From NCBI GenBank assembly GCA_038316385.1, contig JBBQAN010000004.1, positions 62,001 to 126,000 on the forward strand: 64,000 nucleotides of DNA. Reading direction: 5' to 3'. Each line of letters begins with the position of its first letter. Position 1 is the first letter of the stretch. Of this stretch, positions 1 through 8,439 are shown piece by piece. The stretch comes from SZAS-103 sp038316385 (GTDB lineage Bacteria > Pseudomonadota > Gammaproteobacteria > Xanthomonadales > Xanthomonadaceae). The notes beneath the pieces are model-generated. The model was not told the DNA's origin, made no database searches, and saw only the letters and a program-made list of their open reading frames with translations. Both the position numbers and the translations under genes were made by a program.

Positions 1-1
1 G

Positions 2-334
2 ATGATGGCCTTCGTCTGGACGATGACGGATCTGAATTACAGCGGCGAAGAGTTGCGCTATGTCGCGCTGGTGACGACTGTCTGCGTCGGCCTGCTGATG
101 GTCAGCCGCTTTCGCTACACGAGCTTCAAGGGCGGGCGCGTGAATCGCGCACCGCCGAGCGAACGCGTGCCGTTTATCCTGCTGCTGGCGGTGATCCTCG
201 CGATCGTGGCGATCTACATCTTTCGCGCTCCGTTGCTGCTGGCGATCCTGGGCTTGTATGCGTTATCGGGCCCATCGATATGGACGTGGCAGAAGCTGCG
301 CCGCCATCGTGCGCCGGAGCAGGGCGCGCCATGA
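2..334 (+). CDS. pssA: CDP-diacylglycerol--serine O-phosphatidyltransferase, C-terminal part
   Basis: Partial gene cut by the window edge; 110 residues are visible and the frame is open to the first base, so the true start lies upstream. PssA makes phosphatidylserine from CDP-diacylglycerol and serine, the committed step to phosphatidylethanolamine, in the inner membrane. The visible part carries a helix around residues 20-38, the segment SRFRYTSFKGG, then two hydrophobic helices ending in LYALSGPSIW, which is the usual end of bacterial PssA of the multi-spanning class. The catalytic CDP-alcohol phosphotransferase motif would lie in the missing N-terminal part. The stop overlaps the next start as ATGA, so translation is probably coupled to the HolD-like gene. 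The identification rests on the C-terminal pattern only. Confidence 0.75.
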   Translation: MMAFVWTMTDLNYSGEELRYVALVTTVCVGLLMVSRFRYTSFKGGRVNRAPPSERVPFILLLAVILAIVAIYIFRAPLLLAILGLYALSGPSIWTWQKLRRHRAPEQGAP

Positions 335-696
335 GCGCGGTCTGGTCGGACGAACAGCGGCGTTGCTTGGCGGCGCTCGGCTACACGCTGTATCGATCGG
401 CTGCTGCATCAGAATCGAATGCGGACTTCGCCCGCGAGGTATCAGTAGCGATTGCAGCTAACTCCGGTAACGGGATGGTTCCAGCGCCCAAAAAACAGAT
501 CGCCACGACTATAGATCCCTTGCTACACGCATTGATGCGTGCGGTCGGCTGCGATCACGCTCAGGCCAAAGATGCCGATGCGTGGAAACATGCGCAGCAG
601 ATTCCATCGCTCGCGCAACTGCGCAACAATCCTGCCGCGAAGCGCGCGTTGTGGCCGCGACTGCGGGCACTGCGCAAGGAGCGCGCCGGGCGATGA
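331..696 (+). CDS. holD: HolD-like protein, DNA polymerase III psi subunit candidate
   Basis: 121 residues, ATG overlapping the pssA stop; its own stop overlaps rimI as ATGA. Psi bridges the chi subunit (HolC) and the clamp loader of the replicative polymerase. Support comes from three places. The N-terminus has a Trp followed by LAALG and an aromatic residue, resembling the E. coli psi N-terminus that binds the clamp loader. The C-terminus reads PSLAQLRNNPAAKRALW, very close to PALTDLRANPTARAALW in E. coli HolD as I recall it. The next gene is rimI, the E. coli neighbour of holD. The middle (residues 25-85) is divergent and I recognise no motif there. Psi proteins are poorly conserved and are often left as hypothetical, so the call combines end similarity with gene order. 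The cognate chi gene lies about 3.3 kb away. Confidence 0.7.
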   Translation: MSAVWSDEQRRCLAALGYTLYRSAAASESNADFAREVSVAIAANSGNGMVPAPKKQIATTIDPLLHALMRAVGCDHAQAKDADAWKHAQQIPSLAQLRNNPAAKRALWPRLRALRKERAGR

Positions 697-1169
697 ATGC
701 TGCCGTCGCACCATTGCCACGTCTGCGCCCGCTGCATGCGAGCGATTTCGCCGCGTTGATGCAAATCGAAAACCGCGCCTACGCATTCCCGTGGACAGAA
801 GCCATCTTTCGCGATTGCCTCGCCGCCGGCTACGAATGCTGGGTGCTCGAGGATGGCGGCGCGCTACTCGGCTATGGCGTGCTGAGCGCCGCCGCCGGCG
901 AGGCGCACATCCTCAATGTCTGCGTCGCGGACGAATGGCAGGGGCGCGGACTCGGTCGCCTGCTGGTGCGACGTCTGCTCGATCTCGCGCGCTGGCATCG
1001 TGTGACGCAGGTGTTCCTCGAAGTGCGTCCGTCGAATCCGAACGCGATCGCGCTCTATGATTCCGAAGGTTTCAACGAAATCGGTCGTCGTGCCAACTAC
1101 TATCCCGCGCAACGCGGCCGCGAGGATGCGATCGTGATGGGGCTTGAGTTGTTGCCGCCGGAACTCTGA
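693..1169 (+). CDS. rimI: [Ribosomal protein S18]-alanine N-acetyltransferase
   Basis: 158-residue GNAT acetyltransferase that transfers acetyl from acetyl-CoA to the N-terminal alanine of ribosomal protein S18. The fold is visible in order: an N-terminal strand with FAALMQIENRAYAFPWTE, a typical RimI opening; the central LNVCVADEWQGRGLGRLL acetyl-CoA pyrophosphate loop (Q/RxxGxG type, about residues 72-90); and FLEVRPSNPNAIALYDSEGF, the RimI signature with the conserved asparagine and tyrosine. The ATG at 693 was chosen because it overlaps the preceding stop and starts the domain correctly; an upstream in-frame ATG at 582 would run inside the HolD-like gene. The end is only 8 bp from the convergent valS stop and no terminator hairpin is visible between them. 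Confidence 0.93.
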   Translation: MNAAVAPLPRLRPLHASDFAALMQIENRAYAFPWTEAIFRDCLAAGYECWVLEDGGALLGYGVLSAAAGEAHILNVCVADEWQGRGLGRLLVRRLLDLARWHRVTQVFLEVRPSNPNAIALYDSEGFNEIGRRANYYPAQRGREDAIVMGLELLPPEL

Positions 1170-1177
1170 GCCGTGTG

Positions 1178-3967
1178 TCAGATTTCGCCTGCAAGTCGAT
1201 CGCCTTGCGCGTGCAACGCAGCGAGTTGCATGCCCCAATCGATGAGCCGGGTTCGTTCCTGATCAACCACTGCGGCAGGTGCATTCTTCACGAACGTCTC
1301 ACTGGCGAGCTTGCTCTCGCATTTGCGCATTTCGCCTTCGACGCGGGCGATTTCCTTGGCGATGCGTGCGCGTTCGGCATCGAGGTCGATCAGTCCGGCG
1401 AGCGGGATGTGCAGCTTTAAGCTAAAGAACGGAGCCATCGCTGAGGGCGGCGGTTCCTCGTTCCCGAGCGCAATAACGGATTCGAGTCGCGCGACGAATT
1501 TTAGGCTGGCTTCCTGGCCGCACAACTGCATGAGTACCGAGTCCTCCAGTTTTCCCTCGACGAGCAACGGAACGAATTTCGCCGGAACTATGTTCATCTG
1601 GCTGCGGATCGAGCGAATCTGCATGATCGCGCCTTTGAGAATTTCTACACGTGATGCGGTCGCCGCATCGGCCGCTATTGAGGTGTGTTCAGGGTAACGC
1701 TGCGTACTGATCGAATCGCCAGCGATTCCGAGTTTCGGCGCGACGTGTTGCCAAATCTCCTCAGTGACGAACGGAATCAGCGGATGTAGCGCGCGCAATA
1801 ACGACTCCAACACGTACAGCATCGTATGCCGCATTCCATCGGCTGCGGAGCCGCCTGCTTGCAACGCCGGCTTGGCAAATTCAACAAACCAGTCGCAGTA
1901 ATGATTCCAGGTAAATTCGTAAAGTTCGCTCGCAACAAGATCGAATCGATAATTGGCGTAATGGTCTTCGACGTTGCGCAGCGCATGCATCATCTGGTGC
2001 AGGATCCAATGCTCGGAATCGCTGCTCGGTTTCGGAGCGCCGGTCGCCGTGAAGCCTTCGCAATTCATCAGCACGAAGCGCGCCGCATTCCATAGCTTGT
2101 TGCAGAAATTCTTGTAGCCCTCGCAGCGGTTCAAATCGAACTTGATGTCGCGGCCGTGGGTGGCGAGCGACGCAAAGGTGAAACGCAGCGCATCGGCGCC
2201 GAACGCGGGGATGCCTTCGGGGAATTCCTTGCGAGTCGCTTTCTCGATCTTTGCGGCCATCTGCGGTTGCATCAGGCCCGACGTGCGCTTGTCGACGAGG
2301 TCGTCCAGCGCGATGCCATCGATCAGATCGATCGGGTCGAGCACATTGCCCTTGGACTTCGACATCTTCTGGCCGTGCGAGTCGCGCACGAGGCCGGTGA
2401 TGTAGACCTCGCGGAACGGCACTTGGCCGGTGAAGTGGTCGGTCATGAAGATCATGCGCGCGACCCAGAAGAAGATGATGTCGAAGCCGGTGAGCAGCAC
2501 GTCGCTCGGCACATAGCGTTCGAAGCCACGCGCGTCCATCGCCGCCTTGTCGGGCCAGCCCATCGTCGAGAACGGCCATAGTGCTGATGAAAACCAGGTT
2601 TCGAGGACGTCGTTGTCCTGGCGCAAAACAATGTCCGCGGCGAGACCGTTTTTCGCGCGCACCTCGGCTTCGTCGCGTCCGACGTAGATCTTGCCGGCTT
2701 CGTCGTACCAAGCCGGAATGCGATGGCCCCACCAGAGCTGGCGGCTGATGCACCAGTCCTGGATGTTGCCCATCCAGTGGCGATAGGTGTTGATCCAGTT
2801 CGGCGGCACGAACTTCACTGAGCCGTTGTCGACCAGCTCCAGTCCGCGTTTCGCGAGCGTGTCCATCTTCACGAACCATTGGTCGGTGAGATAGGGCTCG
2901 ATCACCTGGCCGGTGCGGTCGCCACGCGGGACCTGGAGCTTGTGCTTCTTCGTCTCGACCAACAGGCCGGCCGCTTCGAGGTCGGCGAGCACGGCCTTGC
3001 GGGCGTCGTAGCGGTCGAGGCCGCGATACTTTTCGGGTGCGTTCGCATCGACCGCCGCTTCGGGCGTGAAGATGTTGATCAGCGGCAGGCCATGCCGTTG
3101 CCCGACCGCATAGTCGTTGAAGTCATGCGCCGGGGTGACCTTCACCACGCCGGTGCCGAACTCGCGATCGACGTAGTCATCGGCGATGATCGGGATGACG
3201 CGCCCGGTCAGCGGCAACGTCACTGTCTTGCCAATCAGATGCGCGTAGCGTTCATCTTCCGGATGCACCATCACTGCTACGTCGCCGAGCATCGTCTCCG
3301 GTCGCGTTGTGGCGACCACGAGCTGGCCGCTGCCATCGCTCAGCGGATACGCGATCGACCACAGGAAACCGTCCTCCTCCTCACTGACCACCTCAAGGTC
3401 GGAAATCGCGGTCTTCAGTACCGGGTCCCAGTTGACCAGCCGCTGGCCGCGGTAGATCAGGCCTTGTTCGTGCAGGCGCACGAACGCTTCGACCACCGCC
3501 TGCGAGGGCATCGGGTCCATCGTGAACACCTGGCGCGACCAGTCGCCGGACGTTCCCATGCGGCGCATCTGGCGGCCGATGGTATCGCCGGATTCCTGCT
3601 TCCATTCCCACACTCTCTCGATGAACTTCTCGCGGCCGAGTGAGTCGCGCGATTCGCCCTTGCCTTCGGTCGCCAGATTACGGTTCACCACCATCTCGGT
3701 CGCGATGCCGGCGTGGTCGGTACCCATCTGCCACAACGTGTCGTAACGTGTTCCATCAGGAGCCACGCGCATGCGGTGATAGCGGATCAGCGCATCCATC
3801 AACGTGTGCTGGAAGGCGTGGCCCATATGCAGGGTGCCGGTGACATTCGGCGGCGGCAGCAAGATCGTGTACGGTGTGCCCTTGCCGCTGGGCTTGAAGC
3901 AGCCGCTTGCTTCCCACTGCGCGTACAGGCGGGTTTCGAAAGTCTGCGGTTCGTAGCTCTTGTCCAT
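1178..3967 (-). CDS. valS: Valyl-tRNA synthetase
   Basis: 929 residues, near the usual class I ValRS length. It charges tRNA-Val and edits misactivated threonine. The HIGH signature appears as HMGH at residues 47-50 after LPPPNVTGT, and the KMSKS loop is intact at about 534-538 (QKMSKSKGN). The large editing domain lies between them, with ATTRPETMLGD. The anticodon-binding region follows, and the C-terminal 70 or so residues form the charged coiled coil typical of ValRS (DLDAERARIAKEIARVEGE). The ATG at 3967 is preferred over an in-frame ATG at 4063 because the MDKSYEP opening aligns with the family and the extra 32 residues would overlap holC. It is the last gene of the pepA-holC-valS unit, 13 bp after holC. 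Confidence 0.97.
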   Translation of the reverse strand: MDKSYEPQTFETRLYAQWEASGCFKPSGKGTPYTILLPPPNVTGTLHMGHAFQHTLMDALIRYHRMRVAPDGTRYDTLWQMGTDHAGIATEMVVNRNLATEGKGESRDSLGREKFIERVWEWKQESGDTIGRQMRRMGTSGDWSRQVFTMDPMPSQAVVEAFVRLHEQGLIYRGQRLVNWDPVLKTAISDLEVVSEEEDGFLWSIAYPLSDGSGQLVVATTRPETMLGDVAVMVHPEDERYAHLIGKTVTLPLTGRVIPIIADDYVDREFGTGVVKVTPAHDFNDYAVGQRHGLPLINIFTPEAAVDANAPEKYRGLDRYDARKAVLADLEAAGLLVETKKHKLQVPRGDRTGQVIEPYLTDQWFVKMDTLAKRGLELVDNGSVKFVPPNWINTYRHWMGNIQDWCISRQLWWGHRIPAWYDEAGKIYVGRDEAEVRAKNGLAADIVLRQDNDVLETWFSSALWPFSTMGWPDKAAMDARGFERYVPSDVLLTGFDIIFFWVARMIFMTDHFTGQVPFREVYITGLVRDSHGQKMSKSKGNVLDPIDLIDGIALDDLVDKRTSGLMQPQMAAKIEKATRKEFPEGIPAFGADALRFTFASLATHGRDIKFDLNRCEGYKNFCNKLWNAARFVLMNCEGFTATGAPKPSSDSEHWILHQMMHALRNVEDHYANYRFDLVASELYEFTWNHYCDWFVEFAKPALQAGGSAADGMRHTMLYVLESLLRALHPLIPFVTEEIWQHVAPKLGIAGDSISTQRYPEHTSIAADAATASRVEILKGAIMQIRSIRSQMNIVPAKFVPLLVEGKLEDSVLMQLCGQEASLKFVARLESVIALGNEEPPPSAMAPFFSLKLHIPLAGLIDLDAERARIAKEIARVEGEMRKCESKLASETFVKNAPAAVVDQERTRLIDWGMQLAALHAQGDRLAGEI

Positions 3968-3980
3968 TGCGTGACGCGCC

Positions 3981-4406
3981 TTACATGTCGTGTTTGTCGA
4001 GTTCAAATCCGCGTGACTTGTATTCCTTCCAGCGTTGCCGCAGCGGTTCGCGTGAGGATTCATCCGATGGCACCACTTCGAGCACGCGATCGCAGGGCAG
4101 GGTCACGGCCTCGTCGCGCAAGTTGATGATCAGAGTGCGGCCTGGCGCATCGTTGTCCGGCGATGCGATCAACACAGGCGCTTCGTCCTCGTCCTCATCC
4201 ATGCCGACGATCTGGTGTGGGATGTAGGCATCCGGATCGAACGCCCACAACGCATCGTCGAGCGCTTCGGCCTGTTCGCTATCGCGCGCGAGGATCAACG
4301 TCGGCGAACCGGAGTCATGCGCCTTGCGCGCGAGTTCGCAGACCAGCAGCAATGGGTCTGCGAGAAATCGCGGCTTGGCGATGAGGTAGAAATCGGCGCG
4401 GGGCAT
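3981..4406 (-). CDS. holC: DNA polymerase III subunit chi
   Basis: 141 residues, the usual size for HolC. Chi binds the C-terminal tail of single-strand binding protein and, through psi, the clamp loader. The N-terminal ADFYLIAKPRFLADPLLLVCE matches the family opening (FYxL), followed by ARKAHDSGSPTLILARD and the ALWAFDPDAYIPH segment, the conserved Trp and P-H region. The order pepA-holC-valS is the E. coli order, which strongly supports the call. The gene lies 112 bp downstream of pepA, separated by a repeat-rich spacer, and its stop is 13 bp before the valS start. The residue string DEDEDEAP near residue 70 is acidic and may be a species-specific loop. Confidence 0.92.
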   Translation of the reverse strand: MPRADFYLIAKPRFLADPLLLVCELARKAHDSGSPTLILARDSEQAEALDDALWAFDPDAYIPHQIVGMDEDEDEAPVLIASPDNDAPGRTLIINLRDEAVTLPCDRVLEVVPSDESSREPLRQRWKEYKSRGFELDKHDM

Positions 4407-4410
4407 TGAG

Positions 4411-4512
4411 GCGGTTTTCAGTTTTCAGTTTTCGGAGTTCAGTGGTCAATCTTCGCGCGACCGGATCGCAACATGGTTTCTGCTGAAAACCGAACACTGA
4501 AAACCGAACACT
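4411..4512. repeat. Intergenic inverted and direct repeat between pepA and holC
   Basis: The pepA-holC spacer contains CGGTTTTCAG at 4412-4421 and its exact inverted copy CTGAAAACCG twice, at 4483-4492 and 4497-4506. The right side is a tandem duplication of the 14-mer CTGAAAACCGAACA (4483-4496, 4497-4510), and the left side repeats GTTTTCA. The transcript of the operon could form a stem-loop here that separates pepA from holC-valS, acting as an attenuator, processing site or simple interspersed repeat. No T-run follows the stem, so a canonical terminator is not supported. Confidence 0.55.
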
Positions 4513-4518
4513 CGGCTC

Positions 4519-6000
4519 TTATTGTCCGTTTCCAGCTCGATCCAGCAACCACTGGCACAGCATCCCCACCGGCCGCCCCGACGCAAGCCCTTTCTTGCCG
4601 TCGTCCCACGAGGTACCGGCGATGTCGAGGTGCGCCCAGCGCTGGCCTTCGGTGAAGCGCGACAGGAAGCAGCCGGCAGTGATCGCGCCCGCGTACTTGC
4701 CGCCGATGTTGGCAACATCCGCGAATGCCGAGTCGAGCAACGGCTGGTAGTCGTCCCACAACGGCAGGCGCCACGCGCGGTCGTGCACGTTTTCGCCGGC
4801 GGCGAGCAATTCCTGGGCGAGGTCGTCGTGCTTGCTCATCAATCCATGCGCAACCTTTCCGAGCGCAACCACGCAGGCGCCGGTGAGGGTGGCGACGTCG
4901 ACCAGCGCCTGCGGCTCGAAACGCTGCGCATAGGTCAGCGCGTCGCACAGGATCAGCCGGCCCTCGGCATCGGTGTTGAGCACTTCGATGGTCTTGCCCG
5001 ACATCGAGGTCAGCACGTCGCTCGGGCGATAGGCGTCGGAGCCGGTCATGTTTTCGACTGCTGGCGCGACGCAGACGAGGTTGATCGGCAACTTCAGCGA
5101 GGCGATCGCATGGAAGACGCCGAGCACGGTGCCGGCGCCGAGCATGTCGAACTTCATCTCCTCGATGCCGCCCTGGGTCTTGAGGTTCAAGCCGCCGGAG
5201 TCGAAGGTGATGCCCTTGCCGACCAGCACGAACGGCTTGGCGTCGCCGCCGCCGTCGTACTTGAGCACGATCAGCCGCGACGCATTCGCCGAACCGCGAC
5301 CGACCGCGAGCAGCGAGCCCATGCCGAGTTTTTCCATGTCGGCGCGCTCGAGCACTTCGCAGCTGACGTTGGCGATTTCGCCAGCGAGCTTGCGCGCGCG
5401 TTCAGCGAGATAGCCCGGATTGCAGATGTTCGGCGGCAGGTTGCCGAGGTCGCGGGTGAATGACATCCCGTTGGCGATGCCGATGCCGATGTCGAGCGCG
5501 CCTTGCTGCGCGGCTTCGGCGGTGAAGTGCAGGGATTCGAGGCCGGCATCGGGCTTGCGCGCGATGTTCTCGGTGTAGCGATACGCGGCTTGGTCGGCGG
5601 CGATCGCGGCCTGGCGCACGCGCCAGTCGGCATCACGGCCAGCCACGTCGAGTTCGGTCAAAGTGCATACTGCGGACTTGCTGACGCCGGATTTGAGCGC
5701 GCGCACGCCCTCGGCGATCGCGCGCAAATACTGCGACACGCCGAATTTTGCCGCCTCGCCAAGGCCAATCAGCAACACACGTGTTGCCTTGATGTCCGCG
5801 ATGCCATGCAGTAGCGCGCTGCGGCCAGTCTTGCCGGACACATCGCCGCTTGCGATCAGCGCGCGCATACGACCGTTGCCGGCGCGATCGATCGCCTCGC
5901 CCGATGCGCTCAGCGCGCCATCGGCGAATACGCCAAGGATGATGCAATCGGCGTCAACGGCGGTCGGGTCGGCATGATTGAGCTCGAATTGCAGGGTCAT
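4519..6000 (-). CDS. pepA: Leucyl aminopeptidase (M17 family)
   Basis: 493 residues, typical for PepA. It is a cytosolic hexameric metallopeptidase with two metal ions that removes N-terminal residues; in E. coli PepA also binds DNA as an accessory factor in Xer recombination. The M17 signature NTDAEGRLILCDAL is present, preceded by VGKGITFDSGGLNLK, which supplies metal-binding Lys and Asp, and by KFDMLGAGTVLG. The N-terminal 170 residues form the divergent regulatory domain. It is the first gene of the pepA-holC-valS unit and is divergent from lptF. Whether the DNA-binding role is conserved cannot be read from the sequence, although xerD also occurs in this window. Confidence 0.96.
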   Translation of the reverse strand: MTLQFELNHADPTAVDADCIILGVFADGALSASGEAIDRAGNGRMRALIASGDVSGKTGRSALLHGIADIKATRVLLIGLGEAAKFGVSQYLRAIAEGVRALKSGVSKSAVCTLTELDVAGRDADWRVRQAAIAADQAAYRYTENIARKPDAGLESLHFTAEAAQQGALDIGIGIANGMSFTRDLGNLPPNICNPGYLAERARKLAGEIANVSCEVLERADMEKLGMGSLLAVGRGSANASRLIVLKYDGGGDAKPFVLVGKGITFDSGGLNLKTQGGIEEMKFDMLGAGTVLGVFHAIASLKLPINLVCVAPAVENMTGSDAYRPSDVLTSMSGKTIEVLNTDAEGRLILCDALTYAQRFEPQALVDVATLTGACVVALGKVAHGLMSKHDDLAQELLAAGENVHDRAWRLPLWDDYQPLLDSAFADVANIGGKYAGAITAGCFLSRFTEGQRWAHLDIAGTSWDDGKKGLASGRPVGMLCQWLLDRAGNGQ

Positions 6001-6089
6001 CGGCGAAGTTCCGTAGAATGCGGTAGTTCAGGGGACGCGCGTCCAGCCTCAACGAGGCGATCGGCGTCAACTGGAGACAGCAGAGTTTA

Positions 6090-6200
6090 ATGCAAAGCCG
6101 CCCCCGCCTTCATGCCGAGTTCGATCTGACCATCACCCGCAACCTGCCGCGCGGCATCGCCACGGCGCCGCTGCTGATTCCGATCGAAAGCCTGTGCTGA
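6090..6200 (+). CDS. Possible 36-residue leader peptide overlapping the lptF start
   Basis: A short frame opens with ATG at 6090, preceded by GGAGACAG (GGAG about 13 bases before the ATG), and ends with TGA at 6198-6200, so its last codons overlap the GTG start of lptF at 6194. The peptide begins MQSRPRLHAEF and ends PIESLC. The lptF start itself has only a weak ribosome site (GAAAG), so translation through this frame could feed ribosomes to lptF by re-initiation. There is no recognisable domain. It could equally be a chance frame in a GC-rich leader. Confidence 0.25.
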   Translation: MQSRPRLHAEFDLTITRNLPRGIATAPLLIPIESLC

Positions 6201-7273
6201 CGATCGATCGCTATGTGCTGCGCGAGTTCGTGCAGTCAGTCGTTGCGACCACGGTCGTGCTGCTATTCGTCGCGCTGGGCGTGGTGATCGCCGACCTGTT
6301 GGCCGAGATCGCCGCAGGCAAGGTGCCGGTGTCCTTGATGCTGTCGCAGTTGGGACTGCGCGTCCTGCGCTGGCTGCCAATGGTGCTGCCGCTGGGCATT
6401 TTCCTCGGGCTTTTGCTGAGCATCGGCCGGTTCTATCGCGATTCGGAAATGGCGGTGCTCGCTTCAGTCGGACGCGGCCCGCGCGCGTTGTTGCGGCCGA
6501 TGTTGCTGGTCGCGGTGCCGGCATCAGCGCTCGTTGCATTCTCCTCGCTGTGGGCTGGCCCGTGGGCGCAGCACACCGCGCGCGCGATGATCGCCGACGC
6601 CAACCGCTCGTTGCTGATCGCCGGACTCGAAGCGGGGCGCTTCCGCGAATTGCCGGGCGGGCAGGGGATGTTGTACGTCGCCGAGTTGAGCCCCGACGGC
6701 AGCCGCATGAAAAACGTCTTCGTGCAGTCCGACAAGAAAGACAAGATGGACCTGATCACCGCAAAGGAGGGCTTGCTGTTCGTCGACGCCGGTCAGCGCT
6801 ACCTGCGCCTGAGCGATGGCATGCGCGTGGAAGGCGTGCCCGGGCAGCAGGATTACCGGGTGATTCGTTTCGAACGCAACGAGATCAAGCTGCCTGTGGA
6901 TGCCGCCGCCAACACCGAGCAGGATTCCGCCAGCGCAACCACCGCCAATCTGCTCGGCAATCCGCGATCCGATAGCCGCGCCGAATTGAATTGGCGGATC
7001 GCAACGCCGATCGCCGTGTTGCTGCTAGCGCTGATGGCGATCCCGCTCGCCCGTGCCGAGCCGCGCCAGCCGCGCTACGGGCTGCTCATGCTGGCGCTCG
7101 CGATTTACGTGAACTACATGGCGTTGATGCTGGTCGGTCGTGGCTGGCTGGCGATGGGCAAGTTGTCGGCGTGGTTCGGATTATGGTGGCTGCACATTCC
7201 AATGCTTGTGCTGGCGCTGTGGCTGATGCGGCGCGACGGTGCCGTGCGCAAGCCACGTCCGGTGCGCCCATGA
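6194..7273 (+). CDS. lptF: LPS export ABC transporter permease LptF
   Basis: 359 residues, starting at GTG. LptF pairs with LptG in the inner membrane and, with the LptB ATPase, pulls lipopolysaccharide out of the membrane toward LptC and LptA. The YjgP/YjgQ architecture is visible: the opening LTIDRYVLREFVQSV, three N-terminal helices to about residue 120, a periplasmic beta-jellyroll domain (about 125-260) and three C-terminal helices from about 270. The 4-bp overlap with lptG and the pepA neighbour reproduce the E. coli arrangement, where pepA is divergent from lptF-lptG. The C-terminus ends in a basic tail KPRPVRP. Confidence 0.94.
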   Translation: MLTIDRYVLREFVQSVVATTVVLLFVALGVVIADLLAEIAAGKVPVSLMLSQLGLRVLRWLPMVLPLGIFLGLLLSIGRFYRDSEMAVLASVGRGPRALLRPMLLVAVPASALVAFSSLWAGPWAQHTARAMIADANRSLLIAGLEAGRFRELPGGQGMLYVAELSPDGSRMKNVFVQSDKKDKMDLITAKEGLLFVDAGQRYLRLSDGMRVEGVPGQQDYRVIRFERNEIKLPVDAAANTEQDSASATTANLLGNPRSDSRAELNWRIATPIAVLLLALMAIPLARAEPRQPRYGLLMLALAIYVNYMALMLVGRGWLAMGKLSAWFGLWWLHIPMLVLALWLMRRDGAVRKPRPVRP

Positions 7274-8367
7274 GGCTGCGTCCACTGCTGCACGATCGAC
7301 TGGTCGTGCGTGCCGTATTCGGCTCGCTGCTGCTGGTTTGGTCGATCTTGCTGTCGTTCGACGCAATTCTCGGCTTCGCCGGCGAACTCGACGATCTGGG
7401 CAAGGGCGGTTACAACGTCGGCCATGTCGTGCTGTATATCGTCTGCACGCTGCCGCGTCGCGCCTACGAACTGTTTCCGACCGCCGCGCTGATCGGCAGC
7501 CTGCTAGGGCTCGGCGGCTTGGCGGCAACCTCGGAACTCACCGCGTTGCGCGCCGCCGGCATTTCGCGTTGGCGCATCTGCATCGGCGCGGTAGCTGGAT
7601 TGGCGATGGTCACCGCAGTGATGATGCTCAATGCCGAAACCCTGGCGCCGAAAGGCGAGCAAACCGCCGATGCAATCACCATCTCGGCCAAATCCGATTC
7701 GATGGCGGTGTCGCAGAAGTCGGGTGTGTGGGCGCGCGATGGGCATGTCTTCGTCAATGCGCGCACCGGCTCGAAACGCCTGCGCGGCGGCGAGCGCGAG
7801 ATCGATCTGGCCGATCTGCGGCTGTTCGAGTTCGACGCCGACGGCAAGCTGCTCTCGATTACTCAGGCGCTGAAGGCCCAGTACCGCCAGGAGCGCTGGC
7901 TCCTGCGCGGCGTCACCCGCACCGATTTCGCAGTGAGTGCGGTGACAGTGAAAAAATTGCCGACAATGGAATGGAAGGCCGGGTTGCGCCCGGAAACCGT
8001 GCTCGCCGGCATCGAGCGGCCGCGCTACCAATCCACCGCCGGTCTGCGCCGCAATATCGACTACATGCATAGAAATGCGGTGGACGCCAGCGATTACGAA
8101 AACGCGTATTGGGCGCGCTGGTTCTACCCACTCAACGTGCTGGCGCTGTGCATGGCCGCGCTGCCGCTGGCGTTCGGGCAACTGCGCAGCGGCGGATTCG
8201 GCAAACGCCTGTTCATCGGCATCCTCTGCGGAATGACGTTCTTCGTCCTGCAGCGGCTTGCGCAGAATCTCGCGGTGATCTACCACGAGCCGCTGTGGAT
8301 CGCCCACCTCATACCGCCGTTGCTGGTGCTGGGAGCGTCGCAGGTTTATTTCAGAAGGCGGGTTTAG
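7270..8367 (+). CDS. lptG: LPS export ABC transporter permease LptG
   Basis: 365 residues; its ATG overlaps the lptF stop. It is the second permease half of the LptB2FG transporter. The same YjgP/YjgQ layout is visible: N-terminal helices starting DRLVVRAVFGSLLLVW, the helix with LIGSLLGLGGLAATSELTAL (a conserved family stretch with the SEL motif), a periplasmic domain of about 190 residues and C-terminal helices ending QVYFRRRV. A start further upstream at 6991 is open but lies inside lptF and lacks homology. No clear terminator follows; 72 bp separate it from the next gene. Confidence 0.94.
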   Translation: MRLRPLLHDRLVVRAVFGSLLLVWSILLSFDAILGFAGELDDLGKGGYNVGHVVLYIVCTLPRRAYELFPTAALIGSLLGLGGLAATSELTALRAAGISRWRICIGAVAGLAMVTAVMMLNAETLAPKGEQTADAITISAKSDSMAVSQKSGVWARDGHVFVNARTGSKRLRGGEREIDLADLRLFEFDADGKLLSITQALKAQYRQERWLLRGVTRTDFAVSAVTVKKLPTMEWKAGLRPETVLAGIERPRYQSTAGLRRNIDYMHRNAVDASDYENAYWARWFYPLNVLALCMAALPLAFGQLRSGGFGKRLFIGILCGMTFFVLQRLAQNLAVIYHEPLWIAHLIPPLLVLGASQVYFRRRV

Positions 8368-8439
8368 AAGCAAAACGTCCAGCATGCTTTGAAAAACGGC
8401 TATGAACTTCCGGCGCAGTTAGCGACACGAGGAATAAGT

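Noticed and set aside
4522..5463. 313-codon plus-strand frame opposite pepA
   Set aside because: It is the antisense shadow of a well-identified peptidase gene.
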